This document shows, in pieces, positions 22,059 to 34,365 of a stretch of DNA of 64,000 bases; position 1 is the first letter of the stretch; every line of letters begins with the position of its first letter. Location: NCBI GenBank assembly GCA_002221725.1, contig NJFT01000122.1:52578-116577 (forward strand). The letters are read 5' to 3'. The stretch comes from Scedosporium boydii. Taxonomy: Eukaryota; Ascomycota; Sordariomycetes; Microascales; Microascaceae. The notes below the pieces were generated by a model. It worked only from the letters and a program-made list of their open reading frames with translations, was not told where the DNA came from and searched no databases. The position numbers were made by a program, and so were the translations under genes.

Positions 22059-23671
22059 GGCGAAATCAAATGACGATGGAGTCAAATGCGCTGCTGCAAG
22101 GCGGGGAAATTTGGCCTCTGTATTTAAGTGCGGCCAGACTTGGAAGGGATTGGCTGGCGAGGAAAAGATGTAAATGGTTGAAATGGTTGAACTGTAATGC
22201 TCACAGCTTCGGGGTGGTGAGGGCGCTGCCTAGGTTATAAAAGGTTGATATGTACATGATCATCATAGATTGATTGCATCATTGATGTTGGCTCATGGCG
22301 GAATCCTCCAACCCTTTTCACAGGCCATGCAGAACTCCAGGGTATCTAAATGCAACCTCTTATCACGCTCGGAGGCTAGATAGATAGAGAGACCTGCCAC
22401 CTCATACAACCAAACTTAAAGGCAAGGATAAAATCTTGGTGGCGCAGGCCGAACCGGCTCTCCAATATGGGCCATGCCCGCAACAAAATGGCACCAGTCT
22501 TCCTTTTTGGCAGTCTTGGTCGTCACACTGCATATGGGTTTTCATGCGGGTGCTCTATTCCGACTCCAACTGCAGCTTGGCTAAGATAGAAACTGCCTCT
22601 TTTCCACGCACCGCTGGCTGCATGTCCCCACTTTCTCGGGCGGGAATCCTGGGGATATAATAGCATGCGGCTTATGGCTCATATATGTCGAGAATGCGGT
22701 TTGTCAGACGAGGTTGGTGAGCAGGAATGAGAGGGATTTTTGTGTTTTAAGCTTTAAAGATCTTATTCGCGCTCTGGTAAAAATGCCGTCATGGACACAG
22801 GGTCCGTCTCATTCAAGGAATACTGCGGGCCGCATGTACACCGGAAGTGTCTTAGCGGAGAGCTACCCGAGGCCGAGATTTTATAGAGCTCGGGAGGTAC
22901 GAAACAGTCGAGACGGTATGTTGGTGATTTACGATGGGTTTAGTCTATTATTCTTCTTATTTTGATTTCCCAAACTCCATTCCAATATTATGTGCTTGTC
23001 AAGGTCGTCCCTCGTCCCTTGTAAACTGTAAACTCGTCCTTCCTGCCCGCATCGTCTATGCCTCTCATCATCGGACACATCGCGGACAAGGGTTTCCAAA
23101 ATGTTTTTTTTCTCTATTCCATTTGGCCTGGCGGTAGACATAATAAATACGTGATATCTCAGCTTAATGAGGCGCATTTCGATGCGTCCATGAGTAAGTG
23201 AGGTACTTCGTACGTTGAGAACGTTTCATCTTCTCCCTTGAGCAGGAAGGGATATTACTCCTTCCAAACGCTAGTTCCACAACCGAAGCAAGGGGAGGGA
23301 GCTGCACTTGGCAGTGACCCTTAAGAAGTAAGCCTCTGCCATCGCCGAGGCTCTCTTGAAGTGTCATTTTTGTGAGATCCAACAATGCCAATTACTAATA
23401 AAAAACACACGAGATAGTATGCATGGCCCTCTGTCAACACGCCAGACTCGCGGGTATTTCCACGATGAGAATCGATCAATTGATGTAGCAGAATGAAAAT
23501 TTCGTATATACAAGTAATACTAAGGGACTAAGATTGAGCGAGATTTGATGGTGACATTCAAAGCGCTAGGGAAGATGATACAAGAATTCGTAGGCCATAT
23601 GAGTGAACTGGCGGGTTAGTTCGAAGTTGTGACCACGTCTGAGTGGTCATTCTGTATCCAGATTCCGGACC
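22059..23671. other. Intergenic region, 1.6 kb, no gene seen
   Basis: Lies upstream of the membrane protein gene and downstream of the cyclotransferase-like gene. It contains GGTACTTCGTACG near 23202. Open frames here are short and unsupported. Confidence 0.5.
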
Positions 23672-24490
23672 CTAACTATACCGCCACGGACCGCGATGGG
23701 GGAGACTCCTCACTAGCAACAAGCTCGGAATATACCGCTGGACTGTATCAGCCCACCGTCCCTGACTGGGCGGCGGCTGATCTTCCCTAGCTCTTCTACT
23801 CCTCCGCTGGCGAGAGGATGAATGGGGTTTTCGAGACTCGTCAACATCAACGGTCTGATGAGTAGCACTTGTTGTTTCTCTATGGCGTGCCCGGTGGCGC
23901 GCCCTTCGCACCACTGGCCGGTTCGGAATCGATGAACGAACTGCATTCTCAAAGAACTCGGCGGGTACACCTAGAATGATGGCGTCTTTGATACCCGCGT
24001 TTATGCGATCGATGTATTCTTCCCTCGGATCGCCTGGGTGGGTGAAGTCTTCGCTGAGATAAACTAGGACCTTGGCTTTAACACGCGCCCTCCGCTCAAT
24101 GGTACCAAACCCAGAGCCTTGCCTGACCCTATCAACGGACCTCTGTGGCCCTCTTTTGCCCTCGACAAGCGACCTGGTAGGCTGCTGCAGCTCGGGTACG
24201 GCTGGGTAAAGCACGACACTCTTGCGCGCCTTCGAATAAGCCCCGCTGTGGACGCCCTCGTTTTTGTCCAGGCGGGCCTCGTCTTTGGCACCGAGTTGGT
24301 AGACCAGTCCGTGCACATTGAAACCGGAGCAGGCAATAACGTTGGCGAAGCCCCTCTCATTAATCTGCCAGCGATGATCTAATAGCACGGCTCGCCCGAC
24401 ATAGGAGCTATTGGGACATCTCCTGGCCATCTGCTCTAACCAAAGGTTGCTGCCATAGGCAAAATATAATGTCTGTTCCGCTCTCGGCAT
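23672..24490 (-). CDS. Gamma-glutamylcyclotransferase-like protein
   Basis: An intronless 272-residue frame with ATG at 24490. The N-terminal YFAYGSNL (residues 9-16) is the substrate-binding signature of the GGCT/AIG2-like fold. LDKNEGVHSGAY supplies the catalytic glutamate (Glu78). The fold is expected over about 8-180. Family members release 5-oxoproline from gamma-glutamyl peptides, including glutathione breakdown products. The last 80 residues are Arg/Ser/His-rich with no clear fold and may be disordered. A GT-rich microsatellite (about 24493-24512) lies directly upstream of the start codon. No damage was seen. Confidence 0.85.
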   Translation of the reverse strand: MPRAEQTLYFAYGSNLWLEQMARRCPNSSYVGRAVLLDHRWQINERGFANVIACSGFNVHGLVYQLGAKDEARLDKNEGVHSGAYSKARKSVVLYPAVPELQQPTRSLVEGKRGPQRSVDRVRQGSGFGTIERRARVKAKVLVYLSEDFTHPGDPREEYIDRINAGIKDAIILGVPAEFFENAVRSSIPNRPVVRRARHRARHRETTSATHQTVDVDESRKPHSSSRQRRSRRAREDQPPPSQGRWADTVQRYIPSLLLVRSLPHRGPWRYS

Positions 24491-24654
24491 CGTGTGTGTG
24501 CGTGTGTGTTGTTGTATGCGCGCGGAATTCGATTGATTCCCTCTTCTCTCTTTCTTCGGAGGAAGTGTTACTGAAGATGGGGTTTGGGGAAGGGTTCTGC
24601 TGATGCGGTCGCGTATATTTTAATACTTGATGCAACTTTAGCAGCGAGCCGCAG

Positions 24655-25020
24655 TCAACGGCGAAGTGCGATCAATTGATTTATCCACTTTAAAGTCTTA
24701 GTGAGCTCTTGGTCGAGGCCTAGTGAGATCCACCCTGTGAGCGGGGGTGGAAGAGGCCGAACTCTGACGTCGGTTGATTGGTAGCCAAGGTGGGCTGAGT
24801 TAGGCAGCAGTGCATCGAGGGTAATGGGCTCTCCGTCGCGGTTCTTGGAGGGCTGGCCTGCATGAGATCCGGGGACTAGCAAAAATCAAGGGACCAGTAC
24901 TTACGTCACCTCTACCGCAAAGCTTTCGAGAGATAGTCTTGACAAGAGTGGTATTTTGAGCGGCCTGTTGTCGTTGGCAATCAACGAAATTGAGCGGCTA
25001 ATAAATCTTGACTCTTCGAC
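24655..25020 (-). pseudogene. Possible gene remnant
   Basis: On the minus strand, two adjacent stretches (about 25019-24908 and 24876-24655) read as protein-like text, for example RPLKIPLLSRLSLESF and then VPGSHAGQPSKNRDGE. Between them are a GTAAGT donor and a TTTTTGCTAG acceptor only 29 nt apart, and the phases do not fit. I cannot name a family. It may be a decayed gene or chance. Confidence 0.25.
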
Positions 25021-25259
25021 CTAGCCGTTGCTTTGCTAATTCCATAAACCAAGGGTAGAGGTCACTACTAATCTCCTATCGCTCGAACCTGGAATCATGA
25101 TAGTTATTACACCATGCTCGTCCTATCCTCTTGTAATCTCTACCATTTCCGTCTTTCTTTGGAGATGGAGAAATGTGGCTCTTGTAAGAAACCTCTCGCT
25201 CACCCTGTCTTGCCCAGTCCATTTCAGCACCTTCAGAACGAGTACCTTTTCTTCCAGTT

Positions 25260-25827
25260 GAATATTTGTTTTTAGATGCTACAAGTTGAAACTAGGAGAA
25301 AGACGATCGGCTGGCTCTGTATTGTCGATTCGAGCATCTCCGGCCTCGACGTCGACCAGGCGCAAGCTGCCTATAGAGTGGCCTCTCTTAAAATCGCTAC
25401 TACGACTAGGCCTTCTGGTGTAGTGTTCCCTGAATCTGGGATACTAGCTATTGGCGGTAGGAGGGGGAGACCTTAGACATCAACAATTCGAGCAGTAGAG
25501 CGGTCAGTTCACCGTTAGCATAACACTTTCGGATGTACTTCAGGCGTCTCTAGGGACTCTAATAGATGACTTGGCCTTCCACAGATGCTTACAGCAAGGA
25601 CGGAATATATTGGAGTTTCTTTGGACTTTTTGTCCATCTACAGCTTCCGTCTGCTTCCGGAGCCTGGCAAGGCGCCCACCCTGTCTCCCCACCATGCGAT
25701 ATGAAAGTCGCCAAACTGGCAACCGATAGTAGATGATCAGAGATGTAGGTAAAACGGAACTTTGTCAAGTTCTGCACATGTTCATATCAAATATTTCATC
25801 TTTGCTCAACAGATTTCGTCGCTTGTG
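25260..25827 (-). pseudogene. Decayed 3' part of the HET gene
   Basis: Directly downstream of the early stop of the HET gene, one minus-strand frame reads FTYISDHLLSVASLA (about 25757-25713), like the SDRLPALSGLA segment that normally follows the HET core. It then moves to another frame, GRLARLRKQ. A second fragment (about 25400-25280) reads GSLRLVDVEAGD, which may be the far C-terminus. Several stops interrupt these pieces. This is consistent with loss of the C-terminal half by frameshifts. Confidence 0.4.
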
Positions 25828-27068
25828 CTATCTCAAAGCAGCATTGGATTGGAACTGCGCCTCGGACTTTTGATCGACACCACCGCACTGGCAGTCAGTT
25901 GTTTGGCGGCATTCCCAAATGAGTTCCTGAGGGCCAAAACGGAGGAAACGTCTCGAGAGAAGACGTTCTTTTTCGTTGTCGATGGTTTCGAATTGGTGGG
26001 TCAGCGGTTTTCTTGCTGCGATGTAGAATCGTTTGGATGTCCTTTCATCTATGGCGGCGATCTGGAGCGTGGTTCTTTCGCGGGCGCCCTTGAGAAGCAG
26101 ACCTGCTGAGCTATCGGCGCCTGATGCTGCACCGAGCGTAAAGTAAGAGTTCCAGTAGTAAGCGGGCATCTTCGCTGCCTCTTCCCGGCAGTCAGCATCA
26201 TCATCCTGAATAATACAAAGGCAGTCGATCCAAATTAGGCCTATGCCTAGCTCGAAAACGAATTCGATCGCATCCTGAAATGTCTTGGGGAGACTGCCCC
26301 AGGGAATGGCGGCGTAATGTAGGTCTACATTCCGTCGCTGCGTCGATATGATTGGATTCATACACCGGGAGTGGCTCAAGCAGACATAGCGGTCGATATC
26401 CCCCGGCTTCGTCTCTAACAGACGAAGACTAAATTTGTCATGTTTCCCTCGGGGAGAACGTTGGATCTGAACTAGCCTCTTCGGAAGTGAAAATGAGAGG
26501 GGCGATACACATGCTGCGTGGCTAGCTTCGCATCCTGCAATCCACTGGCGAGCCTGCGAGAGAAGCTCGGGACTCGAGACGGATTCTGGATGTGGCACAT
26601 CATGCATAGTCGGGATCACAGACCACGGGCACGATTCATCTAGGAGCAGTAGTCAAGTCAGATCGCGCGATTCGTTCCACGATACCAAAAATTCAGAGAA
26701 AACCTACCATCTTGCGAAAACAGCTCGATCAGCGTCTGCGGCCTCTGGTCTTCGCCTCCCATCATATTTATATCGCCGTCTTCGCCTCTCGCCTTGGTAT
26801 AGCGCGGATTTCTAGACACGATAGATAAGATAAGAAAACCACGCTCTTCGTACATGCTCAGTTCATATGATTCTGGGCTCCGTATCTGCTCAGGCGCGTG
26901 GTGGCGAATAGCTTTGACAAGCACACCACATCCAGGACAGCCCGCTCCGGCCGACTGCAAGAGGTCTCCCAGCAGGACTTTGGATCCGGACGCGGTGTAT
27001 CTTATTTTGCTGTCATAATGCCGTCTATCTAGATCTAGACAGACCTCGCATTTCGGAGACTCGGCCAT
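25828..27068 (-). CDS. HET-domain protein, C-terminally truncated
   Basis: Exons 27068-26708 and 26639-25828 give 390 residues. The N-terminus has a CEVCLDLD...GCPGCGVL cysteine pattern, common before fungal HET domains, then DESCPWSVI across the splice junction. HET-core motifs follow: YVCLSHSRC, IPWGSLPKTFQDAI, LGIGLIWIDCLCIIQDD, SYFTLGA. The usual RAWTFQE(R) box is altered to DNEKERLLSRRFLRFG, and the frame stops soon after ELIWECRQTTDCQCGG. Intact members of this type usually run to about 600-750 residues. HET proteins trigger non-self recognition and cell death after hyphal fusion. Here the truncation and altered box suggest loss of function, although the HET domain alone might still act. 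The 3' end lies beside decayed sequence. Confidence 0.7.
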
Positions 27069-27308
27069 GGGGGAAAGTGTGGGGGTAGACTGTATAAAAT
27101 AGTGACGTTGTTTGAATTTCAATGGTCAAGATGGAGCTAGCTAAGTGCGATTTGGGTCACATCAACGCGAAGTTCAGCTTTGAATCTAGGCTTAGGCTTA
27201 GTCAGATTGCTTTCCGGCCAAGACAGGCAACAGGGGATAATATAAACAATTTGAAGACAGACATTGTAAATTCATGATCTGCTGTTCTGATCTACACGTA
27301 CAAATAAG

Positions 27309-28888
27309 TTACAACTTCGCCCGAGTGGCCCTCGCCTTTTCGTTCGCCCGTGTCCACATCGCCTTTCTCCGCTCATGTCCCTCGAAGAATGCCCTGACCC
27401 ATTCTCTCTTAAAAGGCGGTAGCTGTCGACCGAAGCCCTTTTCTCCGGGCCCGGCTAGCTTTCGGAGGGTCTCAAAGTAATCTTCGAAATCAGGGAAGAT
27501 GAGAGTGAACTTGACATTGTCGCCTGTCAATTTGACTCGATCTTCCTCCCATTTCTGCTGCTCCGCCTGAGGTGGGAGTTTGGTCCGGTCCGCGAGAAGG
27601 CGTGCTGCAAGGACGGCCTGCCACTCGAATACTTTGAATGTGAGGCCGGCAGCGGTGGCGCCGACGAAGAGGAGCGTGGGGTCTTTTCGGTAGACCACAT
27701 GCTGGTATAATCCCGGGACGCGGTTGTTGCGGACCTCGACGCTGGGGAGGAAGGGAAGAGTCCAGCTGTAGCCTGTGCCGAAGATGATGTGGTCCACGTT
27801 TGCCACCGATTGACCGTCCACAAAGTGCACAGTCCTGCCCTCGATATGGCAGAGAGACGGTCGCGTACGGATATCTGGGTGATGGAAAGCTAAGTCCCCA
27901 AAGTATCCATTCGGGGCATGTCCAATGATTACGGCGTCAATAGGATGCTGTGCCGTGCCCACGAGATCAAACGCAATATCGGCAGCGGAAACGGAAGCGC
28001 CGACAACGACGACGCGCTGAAGAGATGGTCAGCAGAAGGTCGAAAACAATCCATGTCTTCAGGGTAGGGGGAACGCCTTTTGCTGAGGAGGGTTTACACT
28101 CACTTTTCCGCGGAATTGATCCCTCCCCCGATAATGCTTGCTATGCAACACACTGCCGGGACGAGCCTTTTCGAAGTCCTCCAGTCCCTTAACAGCAGGG
28201 ATGTATGGCACGTTGTAGTGCCCGTTCGCAACGACGACGGCATCAAAATATTCAACCCACCAATAATCCTTCTCTTTCCCTTCTTTCCTCAGCGTGAGCT
28301 TCCACTCGGAGCCCACCTTTTCAGCCAGCTCCACACTGGTATTATAGGAAATGAAGTCCTCGTATCCCCTCCTCTCTACAAGCCCCGCGATGTATCGGCG
28401 AATCACCTCCCAATGCCTGAAAGGAGTATCGGGTCCATGGGTGGCGATCGAGAGTTCACTGCGCTCAGTAGGGATTTTCTCCTGAGAGAACTCCATAGGG
28501 ATGCTGTCAATGTTGGTGTGGAGGTATGGGTAGATTGAGGACTCCTCGAAGCGTGGCTGATTGACCTTGGGCGTTTGCGCGGGGAGCTTCTGGGGAATGG
28601 CGAGCGGCTTGTCGGCTGTTCTAGATGCGAGTTCAGAGAGATTGGTGACGGTGCGAGGTCTCTCCGTGTCGCCGATCCTGTTGGACGACATGAACATTAG
28701 ATACATCAAGGCTTCGTAAAGAACGGGCCCTGGACTGCGAAAGTCAAATCTTACCAACATCCTCCAGGTCCCTCCCGCCGCTCAAATACACGGATTACAT
28801 CAAAGGCTTGCTCTTGTGCGAGAGCATCGACGGTAATTGCCCCCGCCGGGCCAGCACCAATGACGGCAACACGTTTGACAGCTCCCAT
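27309..28888 (-). CDS. Flavin-containing monooxygenase (FMO type)
   Basis: Exons 28888-28755, 28677-28104 and 28016-27309 encode 471 residues. An FAD-binding GAGPAG lies at residues 11-16, then ERREGPGGCW at the first splice junction. The FMO-identifying segment is PGSVLHSKHYRG, followed directly by the NADPH-binding VVVVGASVSAADIA (about 238-251). A late GTGY motif occurs in IIFGTGYSWTLPF. The class uses NADPH and O2 to oxygenate soft nucleophiles (N or S) or carry out Baeyer-Villiger-like steps; the substrate cannot be read. The first residue of the usual FxGxxxHxxxY signature is not Phe. No signal peptide is seen, so the enzyme is cytosolic or ER-associated. The 3' end is about 240 bp from the HET start. 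Confidence 0.9.
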
Positions 28889-30101
28889 GATGTGTATGTC
28901 TAGCGTAGATGTGCCGCACGTAAGAATTCCCGAGTTACTTTAGAAGAGAACTCGATGGAAATGGACTAGCTTTCTGCGAGACCTTGAGCTTCAGCTGTGT
29001 CCATGTGGTTGGGGGTGTGCGCGGCTTAAGCGTTATGTATTAGTGTTCACTAATACCGAATGCCGCATCCCGCAAGAGCAGACCGCCGATTTTTAATGAA
29101 AATCTCGCTGTTCGATAGCTAGACCCGCCCGCAGCCCCGGCGTTGAGAGAGCTCGGGCATGCGAAGATAGCCATTTTAATGGGGCCAGCAGCCACATCCC
29201 CCCCACGCGGGAGGGTAAGACGCAAGACCCGACGAAAAGAATAATCCCTCCCAGCAGGCTTCACGCAATTTCTGAAGCCGTCGCGAAGATTTCATTCGTC
29301 AATGGCTGCTTAGCTCGGTGGTGGTGATGTTTGACCCCTGGTCCGCTGGGATTGTGTGATATCACGCAATCGCCGACCGGCCGAGCTCTCCACGGGTTTT
29401 GCAGCGAGCACGTCAGCAACACTCTCCGATTATGGCTGGATTCACCCCGTTCGGCTCCGAGCCATCAAAAATTCTACGTTTCATCTCGTACGTTCTTGCG
29501 TTCCTTTGGAAGCTCATTGGATCCTGGGCGTTCGATTATTCCATGTCGTTATCCAGGCCGGGATTTCATCTAGATGGGGTTTAGATCATGGAGCCGTTGG
29601 CGGCCTAGATCCTGGAACCTCTGGTGTACTTAGCACTACCGAAGCCCGTGAGCAGATGTACCTAGTCCATTGGTAAAATAGTCAACGAGGTATTCTTCGA
29701 AATAGACCGCTTGCATATGCCAGGGTACTGGGATAGCTGTACCCCAATCTTAAACGTGTGCGAGCTTATGTTGGATTCGGGGTTGGAGGACAACCATGGG
29801 TCCGTCAGGAAGAGTTTCTCTCTTCTCTGATGCTCTCCACGTTCCATCCAAACCCTGGGCATCCTCACTGCCTAGAGTCTTGGTACCAATCAAGTCTTAT
29901 TGCTCGTCAATCACATCATTTTCATTACTATCTTTTTTTTTTTCCTCTGGTCGCTCTGCGGTCTCGGTGACCAACAGCAGCCTCCCAGGTCCCGGGAGTT
30001 CTTATTTGAGGTCCTGGAGATTTCTCACTATCCCCAGCAGTCGCTGTCGCTCTTCACCTTCTCCGCCTTAGTGCTCTTTTTGCTGCCAATAATCTTGCAA
30101 A
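28889..30101. other. Divergent intergenic region, 1.2 kb
   Basis: Lies between the FMO and MFS genes. It has a T tract at about 29931-29942 and CT-rich sequence just before the MFS start. No gene was found. Confidence 0.5.
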
Positions 30102-31961
30102 ATGTCGAACGATCAAAAAGAAAAGATCGGCGGTTATGATGCGCCGGGACAACAATCCATCACCGCCGGGACAGAGGTAGACTGGCTCGACGAGGAAGAG
30201 AAGAGGGCGAGACGGAAGTAAGTGCCAGCCCACATGCCCAACCGGCCAGCCATGAGCCATGGTAGAATCAGACGCTCACGATTTTCAGGGTTGACTCTTC
30301 AGTGCTCCCACTCTTATTCCTAGGTTTATTAGTCTTTCAGCTGGATCGAATGAACTTAGCGAGTGCCCTCACGGATGGCTTCGCAAAGAACATCGGTGTT
30401 GACCAGACGACGATAAACCTCGGGAACCAGCTCATGTTCATGGGGATCGTCGTCTTCGAAATCCCCTGCAACATGCTTCTACAGAGGGTATGCCATAATC
30501 GTATACCCCCTCTTGTCGTTCGCTTGTCGTTAACGTGAATTCCCCAGATTGGACCCCGCAAATGGATTCCAGGGCAAATCTTCCTCTTCGGCATCGTCGC
30601 GACCCTCCAAGTCTTCGTCAAAAACCGCAAGGGTTTCTTAGTTTCCCGCCTCATGCTCGGCTTCGCAGAGGCGGGATACATCCCCGGCGCCGCTTATACC
30701 CTCTCCACGTGGTACAAGAAGAGGGAACTCGCCAAGCGAATTGCTGTGTTCTTCTTTGGCATGTTTGCAGGCAACGCCATCAGCCCTATTCTTGCATCCG
30801 GGATTCTTCAGCTTGGTGGAAAGCGTGGTATCAAGGGGTGGCAATGGCTCTTCCTGAGTAAGTCATGTCATCTGAAAGCATTCATAATCCATACAAAACA
30901 TAAACTGACGCAGAGATAGTCGAGGGCATATTCACAATCATAGTTGGGGCTTTGCTCTTGTTCGTGTTGCCGGGCTCTCCTGACACGCCAAAACCACTAC
31001 TGAGCCCCGGAATCATTCAGTTCACGGAAGACGACCAGAAAATCCTGCAACAACGGCTCGAGTTGGATGACAAGGAGAAACGACAAGGTGCACAGGGGAT
31101 GCAGATTCCCCTCAAGCTAGTATGGAAGACGGTATCCCATTACCGTCGCTGGCCGCACTTTGTCTCTACTTTCGCCGTCTTTTCCACATGGAGCCCTTTG
31201 ACTACCTACACGCCGTCTATCATCATGTAAGTGCCGATAATTCCTCGATGGAAATTTGCGAAGAACTGCTACTAACGAATCTAATTCAAGGGCCCTCGGA
31301 TTCAATCGCACGGAAGCTAACGCCCTTGCTGCTGTCGGTGCTTCTCTCGCTCTTGTCGTCGTCTTCATCTTCGCGTACATCAGCGACCGAACCAACCAGC
31401 GCGGATTCTCCGTGGTTGGGGCGCACCTCTGCTACCTCATCGTTTTGATCGTGGCGCGCAGTGTACATCCCCATGTGGGCAAGTGGTCTCGATGGGGACT
31501 GTGGACGTCGGTGAATGCCTTTGCGGTGGGCTATCATCCCGTCCATAATTCGTGGGTTCAGTTGAATTGCCGTGACCCGAGGGAGAGGAGCATTAGCGTT
31601 GCGTAAGTTTCTTTCCGACCGTTGCCGGTCTTGGTCAGGATAATCGCGAGCAAAACTGACAGTGGGTTGTGCAGCATGTGGGTGATGTCGGCCATCAGCG
31701 GTTTGATGATTGGAACGCAATATTTTAGGGCTGGAGATGTGCCATTGTAAGTTCTCCTGCCAACAAGGAAACTCGTCCAGATCGCAGACTGACTTGAATA
31801 ATAGTTACCACACGGGACTACGGACGTTGATTATAATGGTTTCTGTGGGAATGGCTTTTGCTCTATTGCAGATTGGAATCTATGTACGTCATAATAAGCG
31901 TGTTGCGGAGGGGAAACACCAGCCTAAAGATGGAGAAGAACCCATGATATACGCCCCCTAG
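30102..31961 (+). CDS. MFS transporter, anion:cation symporter (allantoate/nicotinate-like) family
   Basis: Seven exons, 30102-30217, 30289-30487, 30548-30857, 30914-31226, 31291-31602, 31675-31746 and 31805-31961, give 492 residues. All donors are GTAAGT or GTATGC and phases agree. The hydrophobic profile fits about 12 membrane helices with a cytosolic loop after helix 6 (GIIQFTEDDQKILQQRLELD). Family marks: FQLDRMNLASAL in helix 1, GFAEAGYIPGAAYTLSTWYKKREL for helices 4-5, GWQWLFLKIVEG before helix 6, and a long C-terminal half with ISDRTNQRG. Fungal members (Dal5, Tna1 and related) import carboxylated organic anions such as allantoate, nicotinate or small acids with protons. The particular substrate is unknown. 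It converges on a hydrolase gene, 180 bp away. Confidence 0.9.
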
Positions 31962-32140
31962 GTATTAGAAGAGATGATGCTGTGAATTCAAGCCCCTGTT
32001 GATACCGTTCTTAAGCCAATGATGTTGATGATGAAGTAAACTCCGGTTAGATTGGCCTGCCCTGCAATGGGCGAATTTGGATTTGAGTTGACCTTGGGCG
32101 GAACCTTTCCGAACTTAAAACGTACATGGAAACTATCGGA

Positions 32141-33351
32141 CTATTGGTTGGGCGAGGTTGACGGTGAGTCCTTGACAGGTCGGTCAATCCGTGCAAGCAC
32201 CTGCTGTACGGTACCACATCCTATACTCCATATACTGTTGTGGTCAGAGCCCTTAATTATCTTTCGATGGTAGTTAATCGCATCGCTTTGATCTGGGACG
32301 TTCCAGCACTGATCAAACCACAACGGACCCTTGGAATCTCCATCACCGATTAATAGATCCTTCTCCGCATAAAACACATCCACGTTCAATGTGCTCCCTT
32401 TTGAACGTAGAGCCTCCACAAGACGCGGCACGAGAGTGTCGTAGTCTCTCCAGTCACCCCACCCATCCGCTTCATCAACTTTTTGCAAAAGAAGTATTGC
32501 CTCTGGAGAGAGCCCCCGCACCCCTTCCTCATAGATGCGTTCTATTACCTTGTCCCAGATCCGCTCCTCGAAATCGGCGTCCTCGTTAGCCACGCTGGCA
32601 GCGGTTCTGTCATGTTTGGCCGTACTTGAGCCGAGTTTAACAGCTAGACCTTTGCCGAGTCCCGAGGCCATGCCTATCATAGGGCCGATATGGTTGTTGA
32701 TGAGCTTTATAAACGTGTCGGTTTGACCGAGTACCTGCACAGGAAGGCTGCGGGCGAGTAAGAGAAGTTTCGAGCCTGTGTGCGAAGGTAATATCCAAGG
32801 GGCCCCGATTGCAAGATAGGGCATCTCTGGGTGAAGAATCTCAGGATGATGTACGAGCATGTCGAGGGCGTAGACAGTGCCACCGCTGTGACACGCTATA
32901 AAAACGTGTTGTATCCGGAGATGCCGAAGCAGCTCAATGACGACCTCTTTCGACGAAAATTAGGAAATGAAAGCGCCCCAAGTGCTCACGCAGACATGTT
33001 ATACTTACCTCGCGAAACACGCAACCTGTCCTTCGCGTCGACCGGGTCAGTGCCCCCAATCCCAGGTCTATCTGGGCAGATTATTCGAGTCTTGTGTCTC
33101 TTGGCCAGCGCATCTTTGGCGACGTGAAGCAAGCGCGAGCCCATCAACGGGCTAAAGAAGAGCAATGCATGCTCTTGTTCCGGATGAGCCTCGTTACGAT
33201 ATCCGTAATCAGCATATTTGATCTTGAATGGGGCGTCGCGGCCACAAGACGGGTCTGCTGGTAACTCAAAGGTTCTACTGAACCGGGGGTCGTCAAGGAA
33301 GTCGTCGGGAGGAGAAGTCATGACTGCGGCGCGAATCGTGGGTGTGAGCAT
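32141..33351 (-). CDS. Alpha/beta hydrolase
   Basis: Exons 33351-33009 and 32946-32141 encode 382 residues. The order fits the alpha/beta hydrolase fold: an oxyanion-side strand ALLFFSPLMGSR, then RIICPDRPGIGGTDPV, the nucleophile elbow FIACHSGG with Ser135, an acidic strand VFYAEKDLLIGD, and the catalytic His in IKGSDHNSIW (His350). The elbow reads C-H-S-G-G, consistent with GxSxG-like variants. The start was chosen at ATG 33351; a second ATG lies 10 codons later. No signal peptide, so probably cytosolic. Substrate unknown. It lies tail to tail with the MFS transporter; a shared pathway is possible but unproven. Confidence 0.8.
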
Positions 33352-33461
33352 GTGAGCTCTTGGATGTTGTCCAACAAAGAGAGGAGCGAGTTCTGGCAAT
33401 GATGCTGCTTACGCGGCAAGAACGTCGGTTTCCCTACTAAACAATTGTAAGGATCGGCATA

Positions 33462-33486
33462 ATACGAAGTACGAAGTACTTCGTAA
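33462..33486. repeat. TACGAAGTA direct and inverted repeats
   Basis: TACGAAG occurs twice in tandem, followed by its inverse, giving a perfect palindrome TACGAAGTACTTCGTA. The same word is scattered in other intergenic parts of the window. Confidence 0.7.
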
Positions 33487-34289
33487 TGTCCGACCAAATG
33501 AGTTGTTCGAATGTAACCCTATCTCACCTCACTCGAGACGGGCTAATTCCTGCAATCCCCTATTGATTTAGCTCCAGCGTTGCGGACCCACATTCAACGA
33601 CGCTGATACAACCGCAACAACATTGAGCGGACAACCAATCAATTGCCGAGTAAACGGGCAATAACACAATTTTATTGAAGTATTGTCAATGGTGACCTGG
33701 CCGGATCAGCGAGTAAATTGGTTGAGGCGCTTGGTGGGTTGGGGCGACACAAAGGATCAATTGACCACCTATTCGGTCAGACCTCCATTCCAACACCAAA
33801 GCAACATAAGCTAACGTCCGTTGGTTACCACTGACCAGGCATCTCGTTGATGCCCAGGATTTGGCATCCATCCCTAAAAGGTCTGCCTGCTCATTGTATG
33901 CGGGAAAGTCGGGGATAGCATTCATCGCGATTTGGGAGTCGAAATGTCTCCGGTGCTTGACTCTTCCGATTCATAGCTACGAGAACACGCTTCAACTTAC
34001 CAAGGGTTATGCGCGACTCTCAGGCGGACGCCCAGGGGTCTTCTTCTCGGACTCAACAGTAATGCCTACGGCTTCGAGGTTGTATGTTCCCTGCTCGGTA
34101 CCCACACGCCCACGTTCGGCTGGGCACGACCTGCCAGATCTCGTCGAGGGAGGAGCTCCCCACGCCCACGAACGCCGAGAACCTCTCAAAAATCGAGGAA
34201 GGAGAAACTCATACAACCGCAAACAGCCGCTTATGTGTTATATGAAATAACAAGCCCCTCTTCTTCCAAGAAGGAAGCAGAAGCTTGGC

Positions 34290-34365
34290 ACGTTCGGTAA
34301 CCACGATGGTTAGAAAAGAGCTGGTCCCCCCTCCCCCCCTTCGCTGGTTCGATTCCCGCCTTGTG
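34290..34365 (+). other. tRNA-like promoter boxes, possible SINE head or tRNA relic
   Basis: GGTTCGATTCC matches the tRNA B-box/T-arm consensus exactly, with a 4-of-5 T-stem. About 45 nt upstream, TTGGCACGTTCGGTAAC resembles a D-arm/A box. No acceptor stem pairs across the element and the pyrimidine tract disturbs the middle, so it is not a functional tRNA. It is followed by AT-rich sequence. Confidence 0.35.
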
